DNA of 64,000 nt from CBDBJQ01 sp965206405 (GCA_965206405.1 CBDBJQ010000006.1:2418001-2482000), one strand, 5' to 3'; counted from the first letter of the stretch, positions 43,647 through 52,280 are shown. Notes: generated by a model not told the origin, from the sequence alone. Numbers and translations are program-made.

Positions 43647-44987
43647 ATGACATCAGTCATTCACCGTGATCTCGCCGCCCGGCCGCCGATGCTCTCCCAC
43701 GGCGAGAACGTCTATCTCATCGATACCGACGGGAAACGCTATATCGACGGGTCGAGTGGTGCTGCCGTCTCCTGCCTCGGCCACTCCCATGCCGGTGTGA
43801 CCGCCGCCCTCCGCGAGCAACTCGACGCGGTCCCCTACGCCCATACCGGCTTCTTCACCACCGCGCCGGCCGAGACACTCGCCGAAGAGCTGATACAGCG
43901 GGCGCCGCCGGGGTTCGGCGACGGCCGGGTCGGGTTCTTCTCCAGCGGTTCGGAAGCCATGGAAGCCGCTCTGAAGCTTGCGCGACAGCACTTCGTGGAG
44001 AAGGGCGAGCCACAGCGCGACCGGTTCATCGCCCGACGCATGAGCTTTCACGGCAACACTCTCGGCGCCCTCTCGATCGGCCACCACGTCGCCCGCCGCG
44101 AAACCTACGCACCGCTACTCGTTGATATGTCCCATGTGTCACCCTGCTTTCCCTACCGTTTCCGCGAAGCGGGAGAGACCGACGAGCAGTACGGCGAACG
44201 GCTGTGCAGCGAGCTCGAGGCGGAGTTCCAGCGGCTCGGGCCGGATCGGGTTGCGGCTTTCGTCTCCGAGACCATCGTCGGGGCGACAACGGGATGCGTC
44301 GAACCGGTACCGGGCTATTTCCGCGGTATCCGCGAGATCTGCGACCGTCACGGCGCGTTGCTGATCGTGGATGAGGTGATGTGCGGCATGGGCCGTACGG
44401 GCCACTGGTTCGCCATCGCCCAGGAAGAGACGACGCCGGACCTGATTACTATCGCCAAGGGCCTCGGGGCGGGATATCAGCCGATCAGCGCCGTCCTTGC
44501 CGCCGAGCCGGTGATGGCGCCCATGATCACCGGTAGCCAAGCTCTGATGCACAGCCACACCTATATGAGCCACGCGACCGCCGCCGCCGGCGGGGTTGCA
44601 GTGATTCGCGCTATCGAAGAGGAAGGCCTGCTCGAGAATGTCCGCCACATGGGCGAGGTGCTACGCACCGCGCTTGTCGGCCGCTTCGGCAATCACGCCC
44701 ATATCGGCGATATCCGCGGCCGTGGCCTGTTCATGGCTCTCGAATTCGTCCGCGACAGAACCTCGAAAGAGCCCTTCCCCCGGTCGGCCGCGATCGCCGA
44801 ACGTCTCAAGGCACACGCCATGGAAGCCGGCTTGCTCTGCTATCCCACGAGCGGCACCGCCGATGGCACTGCCGGCGACCACGTCCTGCTGGCACCGCCC
44901 TATATCGTCACCGAGAACCATATCGGCGAGATCGTCGATAAGCTCGAAAAGGCGATCGATGCCTGCCTCACCGAGCGCACAGCCTAG
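43647..44987 (+). CDS. Class III aminotransferase (aspartate aminotransferase family)
   Basis: PLP-dependent fold type I aminotransferase of 446 residues, omega-amino-acid/acetylornithine type. Seen: GKRYIDGSSGAAVSCLGHSHAGV, FFSSGSEAMEAALKLARQ (cofactor phosphate), RRMSFHGNTLGALSIGHH, LLIVDEVMCGMGRTGHWFA (PLP Asp), and the Schiff-base Lys271 in TIAKGLGAGYQPISAV. The amine donor cannot be assigned. Good AAGGAA-type ribosome-binding site upstream. Last intact gene of this plus-strand cluster. Confidence 0.92.
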   Translation: MTSVIHRDLAARPPMLSHGENVYLIDTDGKRYIDGSSGAAVSCLGHSHAGVTAALREQLDAVPYAHTGFFTTAPAETLAEELIQRAPPGFGDGRVGFFSSGSEAMEAALKLARQHFVEKGEPQRDRFIARRMSFHGNTLGALSIGHHVARRETYAPLLVDMSHVSPCFPYRFREAGETDEQYGERLCSELEAEFQRLGPDRVAAFVSETIVGATTGCVEPVPGYFRGIREICDRHGALLIVDEVMCGMGRTGHWFAIAQEETTPDLITIAKGLGAGYQPISAVLAAEPVMAPMITGSQALMHSHTYMSHATAAAGGVAVIRAIEEEGLLENVRHMGEVLRTALVGRFGNHAHIGDIRGRGLFMALEFVRDRTSKEPFPRSAAIAERLKAHAMEAGLLCYPTSGTADGTAGDHVLLAPPYIVTENHIGEIVDKLEKAIDACLTERTA

Positions 44988-45043
44988 ACTCCCCGGCGGC
45001 TAGTCCCGGCGACTAGCCTCGACCAGCAGGGACCGCAATCGCG

Positions 45044-45369
45044 ATGGGCCTGAAAAAACCCAACCGGAGCTATGGCTTCGTTGCCCAGTGCGTTCACTGG
45101 GCCATGGCACTTGCCGTTATGGCGATGGTCGGGGTCGGGTACTGGATGACCGAGCTTGAATACCAGGATCCCTGATATCGGGATGCGCCATTCATTCACA
45201 AGTCATTCACAAGAGCGTCGGCATTCTCCTGGCCGGCTTTCTGGTGTTCCGCTTCCTGTGGCGGTTGGTCAATCCGCGCCCGCGGATCGATGCCCTGTAA
45301 CCCTGGGAACGCCGTCTCACCCATGCCGCACATTGGGGATTCTATCCTCTGCTGCTGCTGGTGGGTCTC
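45044..45369 (+). pseudogene. Truncated cytochrome b561 gene
   Basis: The start GLKKPNRSYGFVAQCVHWAMALAVMAMVGVGYWM, the middle HKSVGILLAGFLVFRFLWRLVNPRPRIDAL and the later PWERRLTHAAHWGFYPLLLLVG clearly come from a di-heme membrane cytochrome b561. Lesions: TGA at 45173-45175 where relatives have Trp (DP-W-YRDAPF), an 11-bp tandem duplication (45192-45213) that shifts frame, an in-frame TAA after RIDAL, and abrupt loss of homology at about 45369, leaving fewer than two of four helices. The gene is dead. Confidence 0.85.
45192..45213 (+). repeat. 11-bp tandem duplication in cytochrome b561 remnant
   Basis: TCATTCACAAG occurs twice in direct succession. As 11 is not a multiple of 3, it destroys the frame. 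Confidence 0.92.
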
Positions 45370-45381
45370 ATTGAACGGATA

Positions 45382-45618
45382 ATGGAAGTAGCGAAGAAAA
45401 TTGAACAAACGAACAGTCTATTCACGCTTCGTGATCTTGCTGACGAGATTTATCTTGTAGCAGCGAGAGCTGGAGGTGCCATCCCTGTGACGGACGACAA
45501 GAAACATTTTCCGGAGCCTAAGATACGGGCCAGTCGAGATTCTCTCGCCGCGCGAGTTTCTGAATCGCACGCAATGACTATCGCCACGACCAGAGGGCCG
45601 TTACCGGTTACAGCGTGA
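45382..45618 (+). CDS. Unrecognised small ORF in low-GC insert
   Basis: 78 codons starting MEVAKKIEQTNSLFTLRDLADEIY. I do not recognise it. The first 45 residues look protein-like (amphipathic helix, charged), and this stretch is visibly more AT-rich than its neighbours. It begins right where cytochrome b561 homology ends, so it is probably foreign DNA joined at a recombination site. Its last 11 bases overlap the xth stop region on the other strand. It may itself be a fragment. Confidence 0.3.
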   Translation: MEVAKKIEQTNSLFTLRDLADEIYLVAARAGGAIPVTDDKKHFPEPKIRASRDSLAARVSESHAMTIATTRGPLPVTA

Positions 45619-46399
45619 AATCGACCCTCACCGGCGCGTGGTCGGAGGAGCGCTCCCAGCCGCGCACCGGCTTCAGAACCGCCGCGCCAGCCAATTGTCC
45701 GGTCAACGGTCCCGTAACCCAGATGTGGTCGAGCCGGCGGCCGCGATCCGAGATCTCCCAGTCACGCGCCCGGTAGCTCCACCAGCTATAGAGCATCTCT
45801 TCCGGCGGAATGAAATAGCGCACCGCGTCGGTCCAGTTCGCGGAATCCTGGATGCGCGCCAGCGCCTCAACCTCAACCGGGGTGTGGCTGACCACCTTGA
45901 GTAGCTGTTTGTGCGACCAGACATCAGTCTCGAGTGGCGCAATGTTCAGATCGCCGAGCAGGATCATCGGTTGCGATGACTTGCGCTTGCCTTTGAACCA
46001 CCCGCGCATCTCGTCGAGGAAAGCAAGCTTGTGGGCGAATTTTTCGTTGCTCTCCGGATCAGGCTCATCACCGCCGGCCGGCACGTAGAAATTGTGCAGC
46101 TCGATACCGCCGGGCAACACCACCGAGATGTGCCGGCTGTCGTCGCGGCCGCACCAGTCGAGCTTCGTGACGGACTCCAGTGGAACCCGGGAGAGAATGG
46201 CAACGCCGTTGTAGCCGGGCATGCCCCGGTAGTACAGATGGGGGAAGCCGAGATCCCGGACCGCGGCATCAGGAAAGTCCTCGTCGCGGGCCTTGGTTTC
46301 CTGCAGGCAGACGATATCGGGAGCCTCCTCGGCGACGAGCCGCTCGAGAAGGCCGATCCGGAGGCGTACCGAATTGATATTCCAGGTGATCAGACGCAC
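45608..46399 (-). CDS. xth: Exodeoxyribonuclease III
   Basis: AP endonuclease and 3'-exonuclease of base excision repair, EEP superfamily, 263 residues. All motifs are present: LITWNINSVRLR, CLQETKARD (metal Glu), YYRGMPGYNGVAILSR, LGDLNIAPLETDV, RRLDHIWVTG and SSDHAPVRVDF (catalytic His). The start is GTG 46399 because the conserved protein begins VRLITWN there and GGGAG lies just upstream; the frame continues to 46468 without homology. Confidence 0.95.
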   Translation of the reverse strand: MRLITWNINSVRLRIGLLERLVAEEAPDIVCLQETKARDEDFPDAAVRDLGFPHLYYRGMPGYNGVAILSRVPLESVTKLDWCGRDDSRHISVVLPGGIELHNFYVPAGGDEPDPESNEKFAHKLAFLDEMRGWFKGKRKSSQPMILLGDLNIAPLETDVWSHKQLLKVVSHTPVEVEALARIQDSANWTDAVRYFIPPEEMLYSWWSYRARDWEISDRGRRLDHIWVTGPLTGQLAGAAVLKPVRGWERSSDHAPVRVDFTL

Positions 46400-46529
46400 C
46401 GCGGATTCTCCCTCTCTGTGTTCCCCCTGCCCTCTGCCCAGCTCGCCTGAAAGCATGTGACCAGACAATCGGGTCGCTATCGGCTGGACGTCGTGTGACG
46501 GTCAGCCGGTGGCGGTCAGCCGGCAGTCG

Positions 46530-47216
46530 TCAGCCGATGGTTATCTCAATATCGGTGAGCCCGTCGACATGACCATGCAGGACATCGCCTGACACTACCG
46601 CCGATACCCCGGCCGGTGTCCCGGTCATAATCAGGTCGCCTGGAAGCAAGGTAACGAGACGGGAGAGGCAGGCGATCGTCTCCGGCACGTTCCAGATCAT
46701 CTGGGCCAGATCCCCTTCCTGGCGCAGTTCCCCGTTCACATGGAGCGCCACTACCCCGGATTCAGGATGGCCCACGGACGCTGCCGGATGGATTGCGGCG
46801 AGCGGTGCTGAGCGATCAAATCCCTTGGCCATATCCCAGGGGCGGCCAAGATCCTTGAACCCCGCCTGCATGTCGCGGCGCGTGAGATCAAGGCCAACGG
46901 CATAACCGAACACCACATCCAGTGCGGATGCTTCGGGGATCGCGAAACCGCCGGATTTCAGGGCAACAACCATCTCGATCTCCGGGTGGAGATCGGCAGT
47001 TTCGTCGGGATAGGGAACCACGATACCGGAAGGAATCACAGCATTGGCAGGCTTGGAGAAGAAGAACGGCGGCTCGCGGTCGGGATCGTGACCCATCTCG
47101 CGGGCATGCTCGGCATAGTTCCGGCCGACGCAAAAGACCCGCCGCACCGGAAATTCACCGCCATCGGCAACGGCGGCACCGGGCGGAAACCAGGATTCAA
47201 TAACAAAACCGGTCAT
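46530..47216 (-). CDS. Fumarylacetoacetate hydrolase (FAH) family protein
   Basis: 228 residues of the small FAH family that hydrolyses, decarboxylates or isomerises acylpyruvates and related diketo acids using a divalent metal. Seen: VFCVGRNYAEHAREMGHD, FFFSKPANAVIP, LHPEIEMVVALKSGG (metal acidic residues), GYAVGLDLTRRDMQ, KGFDRSAPLAAIHP and GDLIMTGTPAGVSAV. It lies 3 bases from the flavin reductase gene, suggesting a shared pathway, possibly aromatic or acylpyruvate breakdown. Confidence 0.92.
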   Translation of the reverse strand: MTGFVIESWFPPGAAVADGGEFPVRRVFCVGRNYAEHAREMGHDPDREPPFFFSKPANAVIPSGIVVPYPDETADLHPEIEMVVALKSGGFAIPEASALDVVFGYAVGLDLTRRDMQAGFKDLGRPWDMAKGFDRSAPLAAIHPAASVGHPESGVVALHVNGELRQEGDLAQMIWNVPETIACLSRLVTLLPGDLIMTGTPAGVSAVVSGDVLHGHVDGLTDIEITIG

Positions 47217-47219
47217 CGG

Positions 47220-47978
47220 TCAGTCCTGGCCCGTAGCGGCGGCCGGGTCGGAGTGGAAGGCGTCGGCATGGATATCCTCCTCGGAAAGACCGCGCTGTTT
47301 GAGCAGGTCGACCGCCGTCTCAACCATCACCGGCGGGCCAGCTATGTATGCCTTGGCGCCCTCCAGGGAGATGGCATCGCCGAGATCGGCGGTGAGCGCC
47401 TCGTGGACGAAGCCGGTACGACGTTCGGTTGCACCCGAGGGCTCCGAGAGAACCGGCGTGAAGCGAAAATCCCGATGTTTTTCCTCGAGCTCCCGGAAAC
47501 GCTCCTCGAAGTAGATATCCCTCTCGTCGCGCACACCGAAATAGAGATGCAGCAGGCGCATCGGATCAAGATGGAGCGCGACCTCGACGATGCAGCGCAT
47601 CGGCGCCATGCCCGAGCCGCCGGCGACGCACAGCATAGTTCCGCGATGGTCCTCGCGCAGGAATGAGCTTCCCATCGGCGCGCGCACAACCACCGGATCT
47701 CCGATCGACAGTTCGTCGAGTACGAAATGCGAGGTTGACCCAGTACCGCCACGGCGAACGTGGAACTCGAGGCCCGGGTCATCGGGAAGCGAGGCAATCG
47801 AATAATCCCGACCCGATTGTCCGGGACAGGCCATGTTGGCATACTGTCCGGCACTGAAGACTAGTGGCCCGCCGCTCACTATCTCGAGGCGGATACGGCG
47901 GATGTCGTGAGTCAGAAAATCGAGCTGCTCCACCCTGCACTGCAGCTCCCGGGGCGGGTGCGCGCCGGTTTCGGCCAT
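47220..47978 (-). CDS. FAD/NAD(P)-binding ferredoxin reductase-type oxidoreductase
   Basis: 252 residues with the FNR-like two-domain fold. The FAD site is GRDYSIASLPDDP (RxYS), with GSTSHFVLDELSIGDPVVVRAPMGSSFLR. The NAD domain starts MLCVAGGSGMAPMRCIVEVAL, and the terminal part has AYIAGPPVMVETAVDLL. Relatives such as CDP-6-deoxyglucoseen reductase and phenol hydroxylase reductase carry an extra [2Fe-2S] domain; none is present here, so it resembles Fre-type flavin reductases. It likely supplies electrons or reduced flavin. First gene of a two-gene unit with the FAH-family gene. Confidence 0.88.
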   Translation of the reverse strand: MAETGAHPPRELQCRVEQLDFLTHDIRRIRLEIVSGGPLVFSAGQYANMACPGQSGRDYSIASLPDDPGLEFHVRRGGTGSTSHFVLDELSIGDPVVVRAPMGSSFLREDHRGTMLCVAGGSGMAPMRCIVEVALHLDPMRLLHLYFGVRDERDIYFEERFRELEEKHRDFRFTPVLSEPSGATERRTGFVHEALTADLGDAISLEGAKAYIAGPPVMVETAVDLLKQRGLSEEDIHADAFHSDPAAATGQD

Positions 47979-47993
47979 TGCCGCAGATCCGAC

Positions 47994-48836
47994 CTAGGCC
48001 GCCCGCAGCCCGATCGATTCGGCTTGTCCCCGCTCCCGCCGAGTCCGCACCGCCTCGCCGAAGGCCTCGAATACCAGCCTGTTGATGGAGGTTTCCCGAA
48101 TCGTCGGATGCTCGGGATGCCACTGGACACCGAGGGTCAGTGCCCGCGCATCCGGGATGCTGATCGCCTCGATAACGCCGTCATCGCTGACCGCCTCGAC
48201 AAACACACCGTCTCCAGGCCGGTCAACCGCCTGTCCGTGCAACGAGTTGACCATGACCTCGCGAACGCCTCCGAGCAGACGGTCGAGATGCCCTCCGGAG
48301 CTGATATAGATCGGATGACGCTCATCGAAACGTTTGTCACGCGGCAGGTCCCGCCGCATGCGGTGATCACGCTTGCCGTCAATCTCGTGCACCTTCTGGT
48401 GCAGGGTGCCGCCGAAGGCGACATTCAGTTCCTGGATGCCAAGGCAGATGGCAAGCACGGGGATGCCACAATCAACGGCAGCCCGGATCAGCGGCAGGGT
48501 GGTCGCATCGCGCGCCGGATCGTGGGGTGTTTCTTCGTCGCTCGGCGGGCCCCCATACCGATCCGGTTCGACATTCGCCCGGCCGCCGGTCAACAGGAGT
48601 CCGTCCAGCCGCGGGGCGAGGCAACACATATCGACCGTATCGCCAATGGCAGGCACAAGGATCGGAATCCCGCCGACCATGTCGATCACCGCCTCGACGT
48701 ACTTGGCGGCAACCTTGTGAAAGCGGAACAGTTCGTTCTCATCCGTGCTCGCCGGAATGCCGATCAGGGAAGCCGGACCGGACGGAATCGAAGACGAAAA
48801 CGCGGTCGTTGCAGAGGGGTTGGCAGAAGAGTTCAT
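47994..48836 (-). CDS. Gamma-glutamyl-gamma-aminobutyrate hydrolase family (peptidase C26)
   Basis: 280-residue class I glutamine amidotransferase-like hydrolase, PuuD type. GLLLTGGRANVEPDRYGG precedes the nucleophile Cys in LAICLGIQELNVAFGGTLHQ; the catalytic His-x-Glu is in GVQWHPEHP. The family cleaves gamma-glutamyl amides, for example in putrescine breakdown. No other puu genes are nearby. The first 20 residues are Ser/Ala-rich and not conserved. It lies 15 bases before the flavin reductase gene on the same strand. Confidence 0.9.
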   Translation of the reverse strand: MNSSANPSATTAFSSSIPSGPASLIGIPASTDENELFRFHKVAAKYVEAVIDMVGGIPILVPAIGDTVDMCCLAPRLDGLLLTGGRANVEPDRYGGPPSDEETPHDPARDATTLPLIRAAVDCGIPVLAICLGIQELNVAFGGTLHQKVHEIDGKRDHRMRRDLPRDKRFDERHPIYISSGGHLDRLLGGVREVMVNSLHGQAVDRPGDGVFVEAVSDDGVIEAISIPDARALTLGVQWHPEHPTIRETSINRLVFEAFGEAVRTRRERGQAESIGLRAA

Positions 48837-49012
48837 GGCATCGGGAGCGATATCAGAAGCAGGATTTGAATATTTTCAAAATGGCGCGCGAGTCCGGTCT
48901 GTCGAGACTCCTGCCCCGACCGGTTTCGCCAGTCTCGCTGCCTCCCCACAGGAAGCCGTGTGGACAAGGCCACGATAGCCGCTGCGGAAGGGTACGCAAC
49001 AGCAGACGTCGG

Positions 49013-49663
49013 TCAATTGCCGTTCTCCGGTTCGGGAAACGGGTGGATGAACTCGAACAGTTCGGGTGCTATCGATACGCCGAATTGGGCTTCGTGAAGG
49101 ATGACAACGATTTCCTTGCCGCGCCAGTCAGTTACCGTCCAAGCCTTAAGCTCGAGCGGCAACTCGGAAAAGGCAAGGCGGATCGTTCCGTCATCGAGGC
49201 GTTCGGAATCCCTCAGTGTCACCGTAATAGTACCTTTCCGACGCTCAATCGCACCGGCAACGACGTTATCGGCGAGAGAGATATCCTCTTTCAGGAAAAA
49301 CCGCGCCGGGGTGGCGCTCAGCGGGTACTGGCCGACGCTCTTAAGGTCACTGTCAATCTCATAGAGCCAGGAGCCATCCGACATTACCGTTACCGGTACC
49401 GGCGGATCATACTCGAAGCGCATGCGGCCCGGCCGCGAGATCCAGAACCGGCCCGTAGTCTGGGCGCCATCCGGGTTGATCTGCCGGAACCGCCCCCGGA
49501 CGGTGGTGAGGCCGTTGAGATAGGCCTCGATCCGGGACATGGCGGCACGGTCCGCTGCGGGATCGGGGGATGCAGTCGAAGAGCTCTGAATGCCGACCAA
49601 AACCGTGATAGCAGCAGCCATGGTGGCCACAATGATAGTAGTGGCGACCCTAGCAACTGGCAT
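49013..49663 (-). CDS. lolA: Outer-membrane lipoprotein carrier protein LolA
   Basis: Periplasmic chaperone moving lipoproteins from LolCDE to the outer membrane. 216 residues with an N-terminal hydrophobic signal segment (VARVATTIIVATMAAAITVLVG). The fold shows IEAYLNGLTTVRGRFRQINPDGAQTTGRFWISRPGRMRFEYDPPVPVTVMSDGSWLYEIDSDLKSVGQYPL, typical of alphaproteobacterial LolA. It follows ftsK by 23 bases, a common alphaproteobacterial order. Confidence 0.92.
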   Translation of the reverse strand: MPVARVATTIIVATMAAAITVLVGIQSSSTASPDPAADRAAMSRIEAYLNGLTTVRGRFRQINPDGAQTTGRFWISRPGRMRFEYDPPVPVTVMSDGSWLYEIDSDLKSVGQYPLSATPARFFLKEDISLADNVVAGAIERRKGTITVTLRDSERLDDGTIRLAFSELPLELKAWTVTDWRGKEIVVILHEAQFGVSIAPELFEFIHPFPEPENGN

Positions 49664-49686
49664 AGTGGCTACAGGCCAGTGGGTGG

Positions 49687-52176
49687 TCAGGCATGCCCGG
49701 CGGCACTTTGGTCGCCGGCCAGCACCTCGCGTCGTCCGACCCGGTCGGCAGAGCTGATAACGCCTTGGCTCTCCATGCGGTCGATGAGTCGCGCCGCTCG
49801 GTTGTAGCCGATCGCTAGGTGGCGCTGGACAAAACTGGTCGAGGCCTTGCGTTCGCGACAGACCAGCGCCACTGCCCGATCGTAGAGATCGTCGCCCGAG
49901 CCCTCGGTTTCCGCGAAAGGATCGGCGTCCGCATCGTCTTCATCGAAAGTAACCTCCTCGATATAGATCGGCTCGCCCTGTGCGCGCAGATGCCGGGCGA
50001 TCGCCTCGATTTCGGCATCGTCGACAAAAGGCCCGTGCACGCGGGTGATCTGCCGGCCGCCGGCCATGAACAGCATATCGCCCTGCCCGAGCAACTGCTC
50101 GGCACCGGCTTCATTGAGAATCGTCTTGCTGTCGATCTGCGAGGTCACCTGGAAGCTGATGCGGGTCGGGAAATTGGCCTTGATGGTGCCGGTGACGACG
50201 TTCACCGAGGGGCGCTGGGTAGCCATGATGAGGTGGATACCGGCGGCACGGGCCATCTGCGACAGGCGCTGGATCGCCACTTCGAGTGCATCCTTGCTGG
50301 CCACGAGCATCAAATCGGCCATCTCGTCGACGACGACGACGATGTAAGGCAACGGCATCATATCGAGTGGCTCTTCCTCGACCACGGGATCGCCGGTCTC
50401 AGCATCGAACCCGGCCTGCACCTGCCGGGTCAGCGTCTCGCCCTTGTGCGCCGCTTCCTTGATCCGCTTGTTGTAGCCCTCGAGATTGCGGACGCCGAGC
50501 TTGTTCATCTTCTCGTAGCGCTGCTCCATCTCGCGCACTACCCATTTGAGCGCCACCACCGCACGGCGCGGATCGGTGACCACCGGCACCAGCAGATGCG
50601 GGATGTCGTTGTAGACCGAAAGCTCGAGCATTTTCGGATCGATCATGATCATCCGGCACTCCTCGGGATGGAACCGGAACAGAAGCGAAAGGATCATCGC
50701 GTTGAGACCGACCGATTTTCCCGAACCCGTGGTGCCCGCGACCAGGAGATGCGGCATACCGGCGAGGTCGGCAATAACCGAGTTACCGCTGATGTCCTTG
50801 CCGAGGGCCAGCGGCAGCCGGCAGGATTTCTTGGCGTACTCCTTCGATGCGAGAATCTCACGCAGATAGACCGTCTCTCGCTCGGCGTTGGGAAGTTCGA
50901 TGCCGATGACGTTCTGGCCCGGGATGCTCACGATGCGCGCCGACGCCGCGCACATCGACCGGGCGATATCGTGCGCCAGTCCAATCACCCTGCTGGTCCG
51001 CGTGCCTGGTGCTGGATCGAGTTCATAAAGAGTGACGACCGGGCCGGGCCGGATGCGGACGATCTCGCCATGGACGTTGAAGTCCTCGAGAACACCCTGA
51101 AGGACCTGCGCGTTCTGTTCGAGCTCGCTCTCGCTGGCCCGCGCCCGCGCGGCTGCGAGCGGGACCGGGTTGAGCAGATTGGGCGACGGGATGACAAAGC
51201 CGTCATCCGGACCCCGTAAATCGAGCCGGGCCTGGGTCGGTTTCACGGCCCTTTTCGCTCTCATCGTCCCGGTGGGATCGATGCGTGGCAAAACGCGGCC
51301 ACCCTGCGACGCTGCGGTGGCGTGATCTTGTAATTCGGCTGACCCGGTCCGGGTTTTGGCTTGACCTCCGGTCTGTTCGAGCTGTTCACCGGCATGTTTC
51401 CCGGCATGTTTCCCGGCGGCGATGTCGAGATCGATGACCGGATCGACCCTGCGCTCGCGGGCCGCAGCCCGGCGGCGCGCCGACTTGCGGCGTTTGGCCG
51501 GGGTTGCCTGGCGCAGCCTCAGACGACGCACTGCCCGCAGCGGCAGGACCGTCACAAAAGCGACGGCGCGGCGTAGCCCAGAAAGGACGGAAAGCATCTC
51601 TCTACCGGTGAAGCCGAGCAGACAAAGAAGTAGTCCTGTTGCCAAAACCGCCAGCAGACCGGTGGCGAGCCAAGGATGAATGCCAAACCCGTATGGCCCG
51701 GGCGTCCAGAAGCGAAGCAAGTAGCCAATGGAACCACCGAGACCGCTGCTCAGCGACCAAGTTTCGGGCAGCACCGGCACATGCTCCAGCGTATAGGCGG
51801 CGGCACAGATCCCTACCGGCAGCAAAGTCGCGCGGATCCAGAACAGGTGTACCCTGTGGTGACGCACGATCCCCCAGCCCCAGGCGAGCAGAACGACGCC
51901 AACCGCGATACTGGCAAAACCGAGGGTTTGCATCAGGAGATCAGCGACAAGAGCGCCCGGTACACCGAGCGGATTGCGCACTCCAGTCCCAGCTGCAGCC
52001 GTATTCAGGGACGGATCGCCTGAATCATAGCCAGCCAGTGCCACCAGCAGCGCGCCGGCGGCAACCATGACCCCAACGCCGGCGAATTCGATAATCCGGG
52101 CACGAATCGCCGCGCCGGCCCCCTCGGGAAAGAACTGGATTCGCGACGCCTTGCTACTGATGTTGATGCTTGTCAT
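49687..52176 (-). CDS. ftsK: DNA translocase FtsK
   Basis: 829-residue division-septum DNA pump. The N-terminal ~200 residues hold the membrane helices. A charged linker (about 205-320) includes KHAGKHAGEQ from a 12-bp repeat. The motor has VTLYELDPAPGTRTSRVIGLAHDIARSM, Walker A LLVAGTTGSGKSVGLNAMI, Walker B PYIVVVVDEMADLMLV and RISFQVTSQIDSKTILNEAGAEQLLGQGDMLF. The C-terminal gamma winged helix (TSFVQRHLAIGYNRAARLIDRME) reads KOPS sites. Complete, no lesions seen. Confidence 0.96.
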   Translation of the reverse strand: MTSINISSKASRIQFFPEGAGAAIRARIIEFAGVGVMVAAGALLVALAGYDSGDPSLNTAAAGTGVRNPLGVPGALVADLLMQTLGFASIAVGVVLLAWGWGIVRHHRVHLFWIRATLLPVGICAAAYTLEHVPVLPETWSLSSGLGGSIGYLLRFWTPGPYGFGIHPWLATGLLAVLATGLLLCLLGFTGREMLSVLSGLRRAVAFVTVLPLRAVRRLRLRQATPAKRRKSARRRAAARERRVDPVIDLDIAAGKHAGKHAGEQLEQTGGQAKTRTGSAELQDHATAASQGGRVLPRIDPTGTMRAKRAVKPTQARLDLRGPDDGFVIPSPNLLNPVPLAAARARASESELEQNAQVLQGVLEDFNVHGEIVRIRPGPVVTLYELDPAPGTRTSRVIGLAHDIARSMCAASARIVSIPGQNVIGIELPNAERETVYLREILASKEYAKKSCRLPLALGKDISGNSVIADLAGMPHLLVAGTTGSGKSVGLNAMILSLLFRFHPEECRMIMIDPKMLELSVYNDIPHLLVPVVTDPRRAVVALKWVVREMEQRYEKMNKLGVRNLEGYNKRIKEAAHKGETLTRQVQAGFDAETGDPVVEEEPLDMMPLPYIVVVVDEMADLMLVASKDALEVAIQRLSQMARAAGIHLIMATQRPSVNVVTGTIKANFPTRISFQVTSQIDSKTILNEAGAEQLLGQGDMLFMAGGRQITRVHGPFVDDAEIEAIARHLRAQGEPIYIEEVTFDEDDADADPFAETEGSGDDLYDRAVALVCRERKASTSFVQRHLAIGYNRAARLIDRMESQGVISSADRVGRREVLAGDQSAAGHA
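51391..51414 (-). repeat. 12-bp tandem duplication in ftsK linker
   Basis: GGCATGTTTCCC occurs twice in tandem and adds the repeated Gly-Lys-His-Ala words to the FtsK linker. Confidence 0.88.
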
Positions 52177-52233
52177 GACCTTCAGTTTCCGGTTTTTAGT
52201 TCCGGGGTTTCCGTTCTACATGGCCTTCAATCT

Positions 52234-52280
52234 TCAAGCATCCCGGCCTTCAAGCATCCCGGCCTTCAAGCACCCCGGCG
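52234..52280 (-). repeat. 16-bp tandem repeat across aminotransferase stop codon
   Basis: TCAAGCATCCCGGCCT occurs twice perfectly, followed by a third imperfect copy (52266-52280). The stop of the aminotransferase lies at 52250-52252, in the second unit, so the last codons derive from repeat units although 16 is not a multiple of 3. Confidence 0.9.
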
